From Serripes groenlandicus (lineage: Eukaryota > Mollusca > Bivalvia > Cardiida > Cardiidae): a DNA stretch of 64,000 bases. Shown piece after piece: positions 13,901-21,847 of the stretch; positions within the stretch are counted from its first letter, which is position 1; each line of letters begins with the position of its first letter. Below the pieces are notes generated by a model. It was not told where the DNA came from. It did not search any database and saw only the letters and a program-made list of their open reading frames with translations. The DNA lies in assembly GCA_031761405.1 (NCBI GenBank), contig JASEVX010000001.1:198812110-198876109 (forward strand), in the 5' to 3' direction. The translations under genes were made by a program, and so were the position numbers.

Positions 13901-16900
13901 GTGTATGTAGAAAAGCAGCCAGTTGCTTAGAAAGTATGTTGTGTGTAGTATTGGTGAGAGAAAGCTAGGAAACACATGAGTAGGTGAACTGGCCGCCGTG
14001 ATATGACTGAATGTTTTTTGAAAACTGAGTTAAGCCCCAATCAATCTGTTGAAGTTCTATTTGATGATCACTTGCCAGTTTTCTCATTTGACAATTTTTC
14101 AATCTTTTGCTTTTTGTCTTTTCAGGGCTATGAATCCCTTGTGGTTTTATAGGCGAATATCTCGTATCATTGAAACAAATAAACATTTAGCCCCCCTTAT
14201 CCGACTAATTTTAAATACGTGGAAAATATTTACAGAAAAGAGGAAATGGAAGGCGAACGATATTATGTTATTCTCTAGAAATGTTGGTGCTTTAAATTTT
14301 GAAGAAGTAAGTACTGTATTCACTTTAACCCTTTCCCCCATGTAGACACTTTCTGATGCCTATACAGCAACATCTTCGCTAGCCAAGGCTACTTCGTACA
14401 TTACCATTCCCATAAGTAATTATGGTAATGTAATGAACAAATTACCCTTGGCTTGCGAAGATGATACAGCAGATGACTTTTAAAAACATTGTGGCTGATG
14501 GAGACATTACTCAAAACAAACAATTTCTACATTTACCTCTATGTTTTCACTGTATTAACCCTTTCCATCATATAGATGCTTTCGGACGCCTCTGTAGCAA
14601 ACAGTTTTTTGAAAACATAGTTTTCCACTTTTTGTCATAGTAACGTTATCCATTCAATTATAGAGATTTTCTATTTTTTGGCAAAACATGTTCAAAGTCG
14701 TCTGCTGCAGAATTGTTGTATGAGGGAAAGGGTTAAATAACCATACTTTGATTTATAGAGGTTTGCAATATTTAAATCGGATGTTTTCAAGTCGTCTGCT
14801 GCAGATTTGTTGTATGGGAAAGGGTTAACTCTGTCCGACATGCAGATGCATTTCCAAGCATTTGAACATTTGAAGAAGATGGTTTTTCTACAACTTGATT
14901 CAATATATATTCTTTTATTTATGAAGATTTTCTATATATGTTACCCCAGCTGTTTTCAAAATTGACTGCTGCGGATTTGTTATATGTGGTAACTGGTTAA
15001 TTTAACTCTTACCCTGTCATTAGTGCTGCAGCTGGATACTCTTTTCCACTTGCAGACGCATCTTGCAGCAGAAGACTTTTAAAAACTTTGAGGCAAAAGG
15101 AGAAATTGATCATAGTTTTCAAATCTGTTAAATAATTAAACTTTTATTTACAGAGATTTTCCATATAATTGTCTAGATCTTTTTAAAGTGGTCTGTCATG
15201 CCTTATATGGCTGAAGTGAAAACTTTAAAATTCTTCTCCTCCAAAAGTATCAGGCTGATTTGCAAAAACAAATGTAGAAATGTTCCTTGGGTGACCCTCT
15301 ACGAGATTAATTCAAGCCATGTTGATTGGTTGAAAAACAAAATAAGTTATTGTGGTTGGCATAACAAATCATATTTCATAACTCGGCTGAGCAGTATAGG
15401 ACCACCATGCATGGTCCTCTTGTATGGCTAGAGTGAAAACTTTAAAAATCTTCTCATTTTGCATTTCAAATAACATGGCCACAATGGGTTGGGGCGTAGC
15501 TGAGCTGTCTTTCCTTGTATGGCTATAGATTTTTTTTTAAAAGTCTTCTTCTTCCGCAAGTGTCATAATTGATTTTCAAATAATTTTGTAAAACTGATCC
15601 TTCGGTAACACTCTACTAACCCTATACATTTGAGCCAAGTTTATTCGTCAAAAAACATTGCAGCCAGGGCTGTTTTTGCCTTTAATATATGGCTATAGTG
15701 AAAACTTCTCCTCCAAAAGTATGTTGATGATTTTAAAATAATTTTGTGGAAATGTTCCTTGTTTCTCCATCAGATTCCTTCAAACCATAATGATTAGTCC
15801 AAAATTATGCCAGCAGGTGTGGGGCTTGTTTGCCTTTTAAGGCTATAGCGATAATTTGTTTGCATAAAGCAGTGGAGCGATACTGGCCCTCTTGGGCCTC
15901 TTTTTAATCCTTTCCCTCATATAAACGCTTTCTGACGCCTCTGCAGCAGACGTCTTTTTGAAAACATAGTAACAAAAGAAGAAATTGCACAAAACGTGCA
16001 ATTTCTCCATTTGTCACAATGTTTTCCACTTTTAGCCAAAGGTTATCCATTCAATTATAGAGATTTTCCATTATTTGACAAAATATGTTCAAAGTCGTCT
16101 GCTGCAGAAATGTCGTATGAGAGAAATGGTTAAAGTTGTCTGCTGCAGATTTATTGTAAGTGGGAAAGGGTTAATATGGGTAAACTAATTGACTGCATAG
16201 GAAGTGATATTTTTCCCCCTGTTCAAATGCAATTTCCTATATATAGCATGTGTTTTCTCTTTAAATGAAATATGTATGAAATTTCCTATACAATGTATGA
16301 ACAAATTGTGTCTAAAAAAGGTTCAGGGCACAATCATTGATATTCCTTTGGTTTGATTGGATGAAAATATAATTTCATATCAAAAAGTATTTTGAGAGGA
16401 AATGATGAAATGAGTTTATACAAGGTAAAGGAATGAAAACAAGGAATCTGATTATGTCAATCATAATATGTGTGTAATTACACTTGTTATTTATTTTAAA
16501 AACGAGTGCTAGCATTACTGATACAAGTAAATTGACCCTTGAACTACTGTAGCAGTTCACGTTATTATTTCTACGGGATAATTATTATGTGCTGTCACAA
16601 ATCTTATGTAGTTGTAGAAATAACAATCAAATCAAAACAAAATATATCTCTAGAGGTCAAGGTTATTGGCATGACCATTAACATTTGTTTATTTATCCGA
16701 AAAAGGTAGCACCTTTTACTAATATTCAACCCTTAGATTTATGTAATTAATTTACATTTCAGTCTAACCTAAATGCACAGCGATTCTTACATAGTCCTTT
16801 ACCGACACGAGTATTCTACAGTGATGTTGGGAGTACCATTGATGTTCCGTCAACTGAGGAGCTTTTAGGAATTATGGGTATTCCAAAATCTGCGACAACA

Positions 16901-18630
16901 ATCTGTGATGAAAATTGTAACATAATATCAGAAGGTAAGGTTTTAGATCAGCCCTGTCAATATCCTTCTGTATCAATCACCTAGGTGGTGTAGTGGTAGC
17001 ATCCCCCTCAGGTGCAGGAGGTTGTGGGTATGATCCCCAGACGGGTCATACCAAAGACTTTAGGGATGGTATTAATGGCAGCCCTCCTTGGCGTTCAGGA
17101 ATTCCGGGAACTGTAAAAGTACATTTGTAAATGGGAAAGTCATCTGCTTTTAAAAATAACAAGAAATAACCTAGAAATATTGAAAAATTGAAAATACTGT
17201 TTTGGTGTATAGACAAGAACATCATGACAACAAGAGGAATTTGATGGTCCTACGTCGCTCATCTAATTTAATAAAAAAGAAATATCTTTCAATTATCTAC
17301 ATGTATACTTATGTTTTTCAATAAATTGGAATAATTTGAACATTCTTCGTAGAGGGTCACCCAAGAAACATTTGTGCCAAATTATTTTCAATCGTGCCAA
17401 AAAGTTTGAACGAAAACAAGCTGATGGCCATTTTTTCAACAGATTGGAACAATTTTAACAACCTGAATAGAGGATCGCCTAAGGAATCTTGGTGCAAAGT
17501 TATTGTCAAATCAGGCCAATACTTTTAGTCAAAAGTTTTCACTTCATATACAAATACATATAAGGAAAACAAGTTCTGCCCCCTGGTGGTCATGTTTTTC
17601 AAACGGATCAGAAAAAAAGTAACAATCTTGGTCACCCAAGGAGCATTTGTATCAAATAACTGTCCAATCATCGGGCCAAAGTTCTTTATAGATTAAAATG
17701 CTTTGATCTACTTTGAGAGAGGACCACCTGAGGTACATTCTTGTAAAATATTTTTGAAATTTGTCCACTAGTTTAGGAGAAGAAGTAGAAAAATGTAAAC
17801 AGACAAATGACGAAGGATAAGCTAAACAGGAGATATTTATTTATCCTGTCATGTTTTCAAAATGATCTGCTGAATTTGTGTTAAAAGTCATATATGTGAA
17901 GAAAAAAGATTTGGTTGTAGAGATCCATTCAAAATAAACGGAAGACGGCATTAGAATGTATACTTTTCTAATTCATGAAAATTATCTTGTTGTTGTTTAT
18001 TTTCTTAACCCTTTCTCAGATAAAAATGCATTTTAATGCAGCTTTCGAAACATTGAGGCAAAAAATTTTGTTTTCAAAGGCGTCTGCTGCAGATTAGTTG
18101 TATGGGGGAAAGGGTAAATGTAATTGCCTGGTCCATTCTAATTGTTAACAAAGACATCTTTCATGAGTGTTTAGTTGTTTTATAAATTGTTAACCCTTTC
18201 ACCTAAACAGAAACCCTGTTGACTTCTAATTTTTCTTTTTCCAACTGTGTTTTCAAATCTGAATCACAAGTTTACTTCATGTATCCCAGACATTTTGTTC
18301 TCTATAGGTTCTATAAGCAGGTGACATTCTCTTGAAATGAAATAATAACTATTGAATGGAGTAGAAAACATTGCGATATGAGGAGAAACTTCCCATGTGG
18401 AAAAATGTTGTCTGCTGCAGAAACCTCAGAAAGGGAAATTGTTAAAACAGCATTATCAGGTAAATGGTGAAAAGACGAAATGTTTTATTTTTATTGCAGG
18501 AATAATTGGAAATAATCAGCAAAATTTCTACTTCAATGATGGAGAAACAACGGAGAAAAAATTGACTTTTATAAGAACAGAATTAGTGAAATTTTTAAAA
18601 ACAGTACGCCCAGATATCACAGACTTTTGA
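1491..18630 (+). CDS. alpha/beta-hydrolase-fold protein, probably mitochondrial, six exons
   Basis: Six exons join in frame: 1491-1947, 4526-4637, 13234-13362, 14126-14306, 16763-16934 and 18500-18630. They give 1,182 coding bases (393 residues); every junction is GT-AG and the phases agree. Residues 1-60 carry many R, K and H and no acidic residue, like a mitochondrial leader; the first acidic residue is D63. The fold is suggested by VPVIVGIPG (117-124, oxyanion-loop position), GYRVIIPNLPG, the nucleophile elbow VTHSES with S198, and ALIDPIG after the next strand. YSDVG (D314) sits where an acid residue could lie. No histidine follows H303, so the usual C-terminal catalytic His is absent and the protein may be non-catalytic. 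The layout resembles the DUF1057 alpha/beta-hydrolase family (Pfam PF06342), an assignment made from memory. The substrate is unknown. It converges with troponin I. Confidence 0.8.
1950..2190 (+). repeat. 5' end of a tandem-core element
   Basis: Starts with a short hairpin (CCCCGCTTTTAGCGAAAGCTG, loop GCGA) and goes on into a CGTCCGTCCGTCAGTCCGTC stretch. This hairpin plus GTCCGTC start is the one seen at 5050, 8959 and 10370. The element begins almost at the exon 1 donor. Confidence 0.55.
2222..2379 (+). mobile_element. TTAA MITE, hairpin lost
   Basis: Starts ACCCCTTTCCCACATACAAC and ends AAAGGGTTAA. Arm A and the spacer are clear. The hairpin is missing and arm B is shortened. Confidence 0.7.
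2398..2598 (+). mobile_element. TTAA MITE, subfamily II
   Basis: TTAA at both ends (2398-2401 and 2595-2598). The spacer contains TGAATGGATAACCTATGACT. Arm B is shortened to GCGTCTATATGAGGGAAAGG. Confidence 0.8.
2600..3086. other. intron sequence with MITE arm fragment
   Basis: A half MITE (hairpin side gone, GTCTGTTGCAGATGCATC) lies near 2700-2780. Two related stretches near 2840-3010 share TTTGCATTGAAATAT-like words. No exon is seen. Confidence 0.4.
3088..3311 (-). mobile_element. TTAA MITE, subfamily II
   Basis: Complete, with TTAA at both ends. The order is B, hairpin, spacer, A. The hairpin arms GAAATTGCTCAAAAC and GCAATTTCTCC pair. Confidence 0.85.
3451..3685 (+). mobile_element. tRNA-derived SINE with 14-bp target duplication
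   Basis: The tRNA-like head has an A box (TAGCTCAATTGG) and a B box (GGTTCGATACC). The body ends in CCGCCGTGATATGACC and GCGGCGTTAAAC, followed by (AAAC)n. It is flanked by perfect copies of ACCTATCATGGTAA (3437-3450 and 3686-3699), which shows LINE-mediated and fairly recent insertion. The acceptor stem does not pair, so it is not a tRNA gene. Confidence 0.85.
3717..3952 (+). mobile_element. TTAA MITE, subfamily I
   Basis: The left end has decayed (AACCATTTTCAACATAC); the right TTAA is at 3949-3952. The hairpin GCTCATTATGAGCAATTTC is intact. A loose arm A fragment (CCCTTTGCAGCAG) follows directly. Confidence 0.75.
4078..4308 (+). mobile_element. tRNA-derived SINE, second head type
   Basis: The A box is TGGTCGAGTGG and the B box GGTTTGATTCC. 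The 3' tail is the one seen at 3451-3685 (GCCGTGATATAACTGAAATA, then GCGGCGTAAAAACCC). CATTTACA flanks it at 4070-4077 and 4309-4316. Two different tRNA heads on one tail suggest related SINEs sharing a LINE partner. Confidence 0.75.
4526..4637 (+). CDS. hydrolase-like gene, exon 2
   Basis: The acceptor is TTTGAATCAG; two bases complete G153. It encodes TKYCNGRSKAEEHIF and then TANEKAQFIKDTLETIKVP, a cap and helix leading to the nucleophile strand. The donor is CCACA|GTTTGT, phase 2. A donor after TTT (GTATCA) would be phase 0 and would not fit the next exon. Confidence 0.8.
4671..4846. repeat. foldback element
   Basis: CAGAGCTCTAGATAAG (4671-4686) and CTTATCTAGAGCTCTG (4831-4846) are perfect inverted repeats. 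A second inner pair is ATGTTGTGGGTACT (4743-4756) and AGTACCCACAACAT (4790-4803). It starts 33 bases after exon 2 of the hydrolase-like gene. Confidence 0.75.
4950..5020 (+). mobile_element. TTAA MITE fragment
   Basis: Only the left half of the hairpin (GTGGCAAAAGGAGAAATTGC) and flanking spacer survive. Confidence 0.5.
7180..7392 (-). mobile_element. tRNA-derived SINE inside the tandem array
   Basis: On the minus strand, A box TGGTGCAGAGG and B box GGTTCGAGTCCC; the tail is ATAAATAAGTTTAAAC. TGTGCATTGTTA is duplicated at 7168-7179 and 7393-7404. This phrase belongs to the array unit, so the SINE landed in an existing unit. Confidence 0.85.
8069..8281 (-). mobile_element. second copy of the array-borne SINE
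   Basis: Same insertion point and target duplication as the copy at 7180-7392, exactly 889 bases further on, and almost identical. It was copied as part of the array and was not a new insertion. Confidence 0.85.
8959..10372 (+). repeat. tandem-core element, AGGTCACTAGGTCAAATTGA units
   Basis: Starts with AGCTCACCTATGCACGAAGT and its partner CAAGGTGAGCT, then GTCCGGCGTCCGGCCGTCGT. About eight diverged units of roughly 150 bp follow. It closes with GGTGAGCGATCCAGGGCCAT and GGCCCTCTTGTT. No coding potential. Confidence 0.7.
10370..11622 (+). repeat. tandem-core element related to the 5050 array
   Basis: Starts with the hairpin ACTGGCTGAAAGCCAGT, then GTCCGTCGTGCGTGCGTGCG. Five to six units of about 167 bp with CTTCTTCTCCRAAAGTGT and CATGGCCGCNAGGGGGCGGG follow. 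It ends GGAGCGATACTGGCCCTCTT and GGGCCTCTTGTT. Confidence 0.75.
11623..12373 (+). repeat. degenerate tandem-core element and flank
   Basis: 11623-12092 keeps array phrases (CCACTTGACCAATTTCAACG, GTTGCTGCAGCATCAGAAA) and the closing GGCCATCTTGGCCCTCTTGT. 12093-12373 shows no exon or recognised repeat. Confidence 0.5.
12374..12574 (-). mobile_element. TTAA MITE with private GGGG/CCCC hairpin change
   Basis: TTAA at both ends. The hairpin arms are GTGTGACAAAAGGGGAAATT and AATTTCCCCTTTTGTCACAC, paired in full. Both arms carry the change to GGGG/CCCC and the GTGTGACA form. Confidence 0.85.
12593..12809 (-). mobile_element. TTAA MITE, diverged
   Basis: The left end reads ATCCCTTTCC and the right TTGGAAAGGGTTAT. 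The left half of the hairpin is largely lost (GTGGCTCATGGTGAGC). Confidence 0.7.
12832..13059 (+). mobile_element. TTAA MITE, reference full-length copy
   Basis: Complete 228-bp copy. TTAA (12832-12835), CCCTTTCCCACATTC, arm A (ATCTGCAGCAGACGACTTTG), spacer, hairpin (GAAATTGCTCATTATGAGCA), arm B (TTGCTGCAGAGACGTCAGAA), GGGAAAGGG, TTAA (13056-13059). The ends begin CCCT and end AGGG, as piggyBac termini do, and TTAA is the piggyBac target. There is no coding capacity; a transposase would have to act in trans. Confidence 0.9.
13234..13362 (+). CDS. hydrolase-like gene, exon 3 (nucleophile elbow)
   Basis: The acceptor is TATCTTGTAG; its first base A completes CAA (Q190). The exon reads VDMLVTHSESVNAALEL and ends in LIDPIGLQYT. 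The T-H-S-E-S elbow has small residues at the expected flanking positions. The donor is ACAAA|GTAAGT. Confidence 0.85.
13373..13615 (-). mobile_element. TTAA MITE, degenerate
   Basis: Begins 11 bases into the intron after exon 3 (TCCTTCCCCATAGCATAC) and ends GTGGGAAAAGGTTAG. The hairpin is recognisable: TTGCTCATCACAAGCAATTC. Confidence 0.6.
13754..14044 (+). mobile_element. tRNA-derived SINE with 13-bp target duplication
   Basis: The head has a diverged A box (TAACTCTGTCGGTAGCG). The body shares AGTATGTTGTGTGTAGTATT and GGCCGCCGTGATATGACTGA with the SINE at 3451. TCTGTTGAAGTTC is repeated exactly at 13741-13753 and 14045-14057. Confidence 0.8.
14126..14306 (+). CDS. hydrolase-like gene, exon 4
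   Basis: The acceptor TTTTGTCTTTTCAG has a strong pyrimidine tract. It encodes residues 234-293, beginning AMNPLWFYRRISRI, a basic helical cap region. The donor GAAGAA|GTAAGT is phase 0. Confidence 0.85.
14325..14554 (-). mobile_element. TTAA MITE carrying a nested second MITE
   Basis: Starts 19 bases after exon 4 of the hydrolase-like gene. Arm B (GACACTTTCTGATGCC) is interrupted by the 94-bp element at 14370-14463. The right end is missing where the next MITE begins. Confidence 0.75.
14370..14463. mobile_element. hAT-like foldback MITE nested in a TTAA MITE
   Basis: Ends CATCTTCGCTAGCCAAGG and CTTGGCTTGCGAAGATG are inverted repeats. ATACAGCA is duplicated on both sides (14362-14369 and 14464-14471). 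An 8-bp duplication is the mark of hAT transposition. Taking the element and one duplication out restores the host's CAGCAGATGAC. Confidence 0.8.
14555..14736 (-). mobile_element. TTAA MITE, subfamily II, hairpin half deleted
   Basis: TTAA at both ends. The sequence jumps from GAAAACATAG to TTTTCCACTTTTTGTCAT, so the hairpin is gone. An internal TTAA-free deletion of this kind is typical of inverted-repeat instability. Confidence 0.8.
14780..15000 (-). mobile_element. two abutting TTAA MITEs sharing one TTAA
   Basis: A right-end fragment (14780-14828, GTCGTCTGCTGCAGATTTGT) runs into a diverged copy (14825-15000) ending TATGTGGTAACTGGTTAA. Confidence 0.6.
15039..15196 (-). mobile_element. TTAA MITE, right end truncated
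   Basis: Starts CTCTTTTCCACTTGCAGACG. It is cut short inside the A side, where a tandem-core fragment begins. Confidence 0.55.
15185..15903 (+). repeat. degenerate tandem-core element
   Basis: Four decayed units related to 10370-11622 (GCCTTATATGGCTGAAGTGA, GTTCCTTGGGTGACCCTCTA). The closing GGAGCGATACTGGCCCTCTT and GGGCCTC are intact at 15872-15900. Confidence 0.6.
15904..16133 (-). mobile_element. TTAA MITE, subfamily II, GCAC/GTGC hairpin
   Basis: Complete. The hairpin tip is TTGCACAAAACGTGCAA where most copies have TTGCTC and GAGCAA, so both arms changed together. A lone A-side fragment follows to TTAA at 16171-16174. Confidence 0.85.
16175..16760. other. intron 4, AT-rich, nothing recognised
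   Basis: No exon, repeat family or RNA gene was recognised before exon 5. Confidence 0.4.
16763..16934 (+). CDS. hydrolase-like gene, exon 5
   Basis: The acceptor is TTACATTTCAG, phase 0. It encodes residues 294-350, including LPTRVFYSDVGSTIDVPS, which fits a strand followed by the acid-residue loop. The donor is GAAG|GTAAGG, phase 1. Confidence 0.85.
16975..17115 (+). mobile_element. tRNA-derived SINE head, 3' truncated
   Basis: A box TGGTGTAGTGGTAGC and B box GGGTATGATCCCC. The body has AAGACTTTAGGGATGGTATT and GCAGCCCTCCTTGGCG. The conserved SINE tail is absent. Confidence 0.65.
17215..17820 (-). repeat. degenerate tandem-core element, reversed
   Basis: Begins ACAAGAGGAATTTGATGGTC, the reverse of the family's closing GGCCCTCTTGTT. 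It goes on in units with GGTCACCCAAGAAACATTTG and CTGCCCCCTGGTGGTCATG. Confidence 0.6.
18005..18117. mobile_element. TTAA MITE, internally deleted
   Basis: Both ends are present (TTAACCCTTTCTCAG and GGGGGAAAGGGTAAA), but the hairpin and most of the spacer are gone, leaving about 113 bp. Confidence 0.65.
18190..18445. mobile_element. TTAA MITE, strongly diverged
   Basis: TTAACCCTTTCACC and a late GTCTGCTGCAGAAACCTCAG, then GTTAA. It ends about 54 bases before exon 6. Confidence 0.45.
18500..18630 (+). CDS. hydrolase-like gene, exon 6 and stop
   Basis: The acceptor is TTTTTATTGCAG. It encodes GIIGNNQQNFYFNDGE and then KLTFIRTELVKFLKTV, a typical closing helix, and ends at TGA. ATTAAA at 18642-18647 and AATAAA at 19002-19007 are possible poly(A) signals. 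A MITE lies between them. Confidence 0.85.
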
Positions 18631-18762
18631 TACAAATTGAAATTAAAATATTTAAGTGTTACATTGTTATTTATTTGCTTCAATTTGTCACACTGGCAAT
18701 GGGTTCCAAGTGTGAAAGAGGCATGTATATTCAAATCTGACCTCTCTTGTGATCATTGGCAC

Positions 18763-18926
18763 TAACCTTTCTCACATACATCAAATCAAATAACTGCAAA
18801 TGAAAGTATTATTATTGAATAAAGTTGAAAACATTGTGTCAAAAGGAGAAATTGCTCTTTATGAGCAATTTATTCTTTTGCCACAATGTTTTCAAAAGTA
18901 GACTGCTGTAGATGGGCAACGGTTAA
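18763..18926 (+). mobile_element. TTAA MITE, subfamily I
   Basis: Lies downstream of the hydrolase-like stop codon. The hairpin GCTCTTTATGAGCAATTTAT is kept and both arms are shortened. Confidence 0.7.
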
Positions 18927-19154
18927 AGGTGCGTTATCATGGCCTGGTGATATTTGGTAGACATCTTTTTCAGATTGATAAAGTGTGACGCCTACAAGAA
19001 TAATAAATCTCACAGGTTTATTTCCTTTGAGTTATCCGCTCCTTGCAGATGCAACAGAGCAATCCATGGACTTTTTGTCGAGTTCTTTATTTGACGTGTT
19101 CCAGGTTATGTATTCGCCATCGTCAGAACAGCCTGTTGTCGATTGACTGATTGT
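18927..19154. other. no feature recognised
   Basis: AT-rich sequence past the hydrolase-like gene. AATAAA at 19002-19007 is its only notable word. Confidence 0.3.
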
Positions 19155-19394
19155 TTGTTGTTTTACGCCGCTTTCAACAATTATTTCAGTTATATCAAGG
19201 CATTTCCTGGGTAAGTAACCAGTTCAACAAGTCCATTTATCCTGACACCAGCCAGTCATAATGCTAACCCCCAAATCCTGAGCGCCAAGGAGGGAGCCAT
19301 TACTACCATTTTTAAAGTCTTCGGTATGACTTATCCGGGGATTGAACTCGCACTTTGATGCAGACACTCTACTACTGTACCACCGAGCATGTTA
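19155..19394 (-). mobile_element. tRNA-derived SINE
   Basis: On the minus strand the B box appears as GAGTTCAATCCCC and the A box lies near 19375-19390. The tail side starts TTTTACGCCGCTTTCAAC. GCGCCAAGGAGGGAGCCATT matches the body of the SINEs at 16975 and 61440. Confidence 0.7.
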
Positions 19395-19449
19395 TGAAAC
19401 GGAAATGGCTAAAGAATGGACATTAAGCCTTGGAGTATGAAAATGGTTT

Positions 19450-19550
19450 TATTTACTCTTTCCGATATGCAGACATTTTGACATATCAGATTGTGCAGCA
19501 GATGTCTTTTGAAAACTGGCAAAACGCTCCTGTATGTAGGAAAGGATTAT
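19450..19550. mobile_element. TTAA MITE, short degenerate copy
   Basis: CTCTTTCCGATATGCAGACA to GTATGTAGGAAAGGATTAT, with TGTGCAGCAGATGTCTTTTG between. Confidence 0.55.
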
Positions 19551-19648
19551 TTTTATTTTTGTAATTATTTCATCTGATGGAGAGGCATCAAATGCGGACT
19601 TTATCAGGGAAAGTTTTAACAGCAAAGTCACTGCAATGGCTCTTAGAA

Positions 19649-19838
19649 GATCTTTTGCTCCCCATTAAGTATTTTATCTCTTACACGATCTTGTGCTGGC
19701 CATTAAGTATTTTATCTCTTAGATGATCTTGTGCTGGCCATTAAGTATTTTATCTCTTAGATGATCTTGTGCTCCCCATTAAGTATTTTATCTCTTAGAT
19801 GATCTTGTGCTGGCCATTAAGTATTTTATCTCTTTTCC
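19649..19838. repeat. 38-bp minisatellite, five units
   Basis: Units start at 19649, 19687, 19725, 19763 and 19801. The shared core is GCCATTAAGTATTTTATCTC. TGCTGGCC and TGCTCCCC variants alternate between units. Confidence 0.9.
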
Positions 19839-20031
19839 ACTTACAACAAATCTGTGTTGTACAACTGAATACATCTTGTCAAAAGTATGGAAAACCTCTA
19901 CAAATATAAAAGCATGTACACTTATTGATAAGAGCGAAAGACATTGTGGCATTAGACATTTTGCCACAATGATGTCAACAGTAATCTGCTGCAGTTTCTT
20001 AAACATGTGTCTACATGTAGGAAAGCCTTAA
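19831..20031 (+). mobile_element. TTAA MITE, diverged
   Basis: CTTTTCCACTTACAACAAAT to AGGAAAGCCTTAA. The hairpin reads CATTGTGGCATTAGACATTT and TTGCCACAATG, shorter than usual. Confidence 0.65.
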
Positions 20032-20129
20032 GAGATAAACAAAAAGGGAAATTAATTAAATCCAGTGTGAGCCATTTCAACCTTTCCCACAATGTTTTCC
20101 AAAATCATCTACCAACAGGATTATGGTTT

Positions 20130-20280
20130 TTAGAAGGCAATAGAACCAATCTTTAACCTGTTTAAGCAGTTAATGTCGAGGATATGTAGCTGGCTTCTAG
20201 GGTTCAATCCATGCTCGCGGCGGACTGCTTTAGGGCATGTTAATTTCCTAGCCTTGCACTGGTAAGGAGATATGTTCCAG
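20130..20280 (+). mobile_element. degenerate tRNA-SINE remnant
   Basis: AATGTCGAGGATATGTAGCT and the B-box-like GGGTTCAATCCATG resemble the head of the SINE at 4078. No tail or target duplication is seen. Confidence 0.4.
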
Positions 20281-20284
20281 TTCG

Positions 20285-20890
20285 ATGAATTTACACAATT
20301 TATTGCCCTTTTAATTTCTATATATTTGACACAGGTGGTTTCTTGTCTTGGCTTTTTCTCAGCAACCACAGACTAGAATTCAATGAAACTCAATGGGAAG
20401 CTTAACTAACAAGAGGAGATGTACATATTATCAGTATAGTTCGACTTGATGATTTTTTACAGAGTTGTTGCACTTTCAATTTCTATATAATATGACATAG
20501 GAGAATTCTTGTCCAGGCTATTTTTCAGCAACAACCAACTTATTCAATGAAACTCTTTGGGATGCTTCACTTACAAGAGAACATGTACATATTATCAGTA
20601 TGTTTCAATTTGATGATTTTTCACAGAGTTACTGCACTTTTTATTTGTATATATAATATGACATAGGAGAATTGGTGTCCAGGCTATTTCTCAACAACCA
20701 CCGACCCAAATTCAATGATATTTTATGGGAAGCTTCACTAACAAGTGGTGATGTGCATATTATCACCATGTACCGGTTGAATGTTTTTTCATAGAAGCAA
20801 GGGCCCTTTCAACTTCTATATAGTATGATATAGGACCATTCTTGTTCACCTTGTCCAGGCTATTTCTCATCAATTACCGGTTGGTAAAAT
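20285..20890 (+). repeat. tandem repeat, about 165 bp, four units
   Basis: Recurring phrases are TTCTATATAATATGACATAG, GTCCAGGCTATTTYTCARCA, TTCAATGAAACTC and TACATATTATCAGTAT. No open frame of note. It has no clear hairpin start or CCCTCTTGTT end. Confidence 0.7.
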
Positions 20891-21320
20891 GTCATAAGTA
20901 TATTATTACATAAAGCCCTCTCTTGGAGTGTCAAAATCCCATTAAATAAATATCATGTGACACTACTAGTTTGGTTTCCAGTCTTAGGCTGAAGTCTTTG
21001 TTACAACGCCGAAACTGAACTATGAAAATGACGTCACAACCTTAGTCCCTTTGGCGCCAAGACTGGCAAATTTCATGTAGAAATATGGTAAACGTTAAGT
21101 ACATTTTTTCGAAATACGCCTCATAAATCACTTTATGTGATATATAGAATATCTCATTCGTGTTTATTTATTATCACTTTTAATAAACTCGTTAACTAAG
21201 CAGGAGTATGACACTCGCCAAGGCTCGCAGCATATCATCTTGGTAAACTCATTTAATAAAAGTGATAATAAATAAACACTCATGAAATATCCTCTATTTA
21301 TAGCACCATTCCTGTGTCTC
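20890..21320. repeat. foldback element in intergenic sequence
   Basis: GTGTTTATTTATTATCACTT (from about 21151) and AAGTGATAATAAATAAACAC (from about 21263) are inverted repeats. They enclose AACTCGCCAAGGCTCG-like sequence. Nothing is recognised in 20890-21130. Confidence 0.6.
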
Positions 21321-21426
21321 TGCTATACTTTAGGGAGCATCCATCAGTTCCACCGATATCCTGGATCATGAATAAGTCTACTGCCAATGTGTTATAAACT
21401 TATAACTGAAATACTCTTGAAAACAG
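21320..21426 (+). mobile_element. SINE tail fragment
   Basis: GGATCATGAATAAGT, CTGCCAATGTGTTATAAA and TACTCTTGAAAACAG match the 3' part of the SINE at 4078 in decayed form. Confidence 0.45.
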
Positions 21427-21451
21427 CCCCCCCCCCCCCCCCCCCCCCCCC
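21427..21451. repeat. poly-C run of 25
   Basis: An uninterrupted 25-base C tract joins a SINE tail to the CCCTTTC end of a MITE. Its complement is a G tract that could form a G-quadruplex. Its length may be unreliable in the assembly. Confidence 0.85.
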
Positions 21452-21661
21452 TTTCTACCATACAGCGAATCTGTAGCAGACAACTTTGACAACATCTGGG
21501 CAACATTATAGAAAATCTATACGGGAAAGTTCAATTATTGAAAATAGTTGCAGCAAAGGTAGAAATTGTTTATCATGAGCAATTTTTCGTTTTGCAATGT
21601 TTTTTGAAAGTTGCCTAATGCAAAGGCATCAGAACCCGTCTAATTTTTGGGAAATGGTTAC
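21448..21661 (+). mobile_element. TTAA MITE, subfamily I
   Basis: CCCTTTCTACCATACAGCGA to GGGAAATGGTTA. The left end is fused to the poly-C run. The hairpin GTTTATCATGAGCAATTT is mostly preserved. Confidence 0.7.
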
Positions 21662-21847
21662 CTTTAATTCTCCAATTAGTTACAGAGGGCTTCAAGAAAC
21701 TGCTGACAAACAGATTCTATGGATGTGCAGTAAGACCTTCATCTACCTTGTCACAAATATGTTAAGATTGGCTTTTCTGGAGCAAGACTTCTTTGGAAAA
21801 GTTTTAATCAAGCATATTGGGTAATTAACAATTTCCAAGATACAGCA

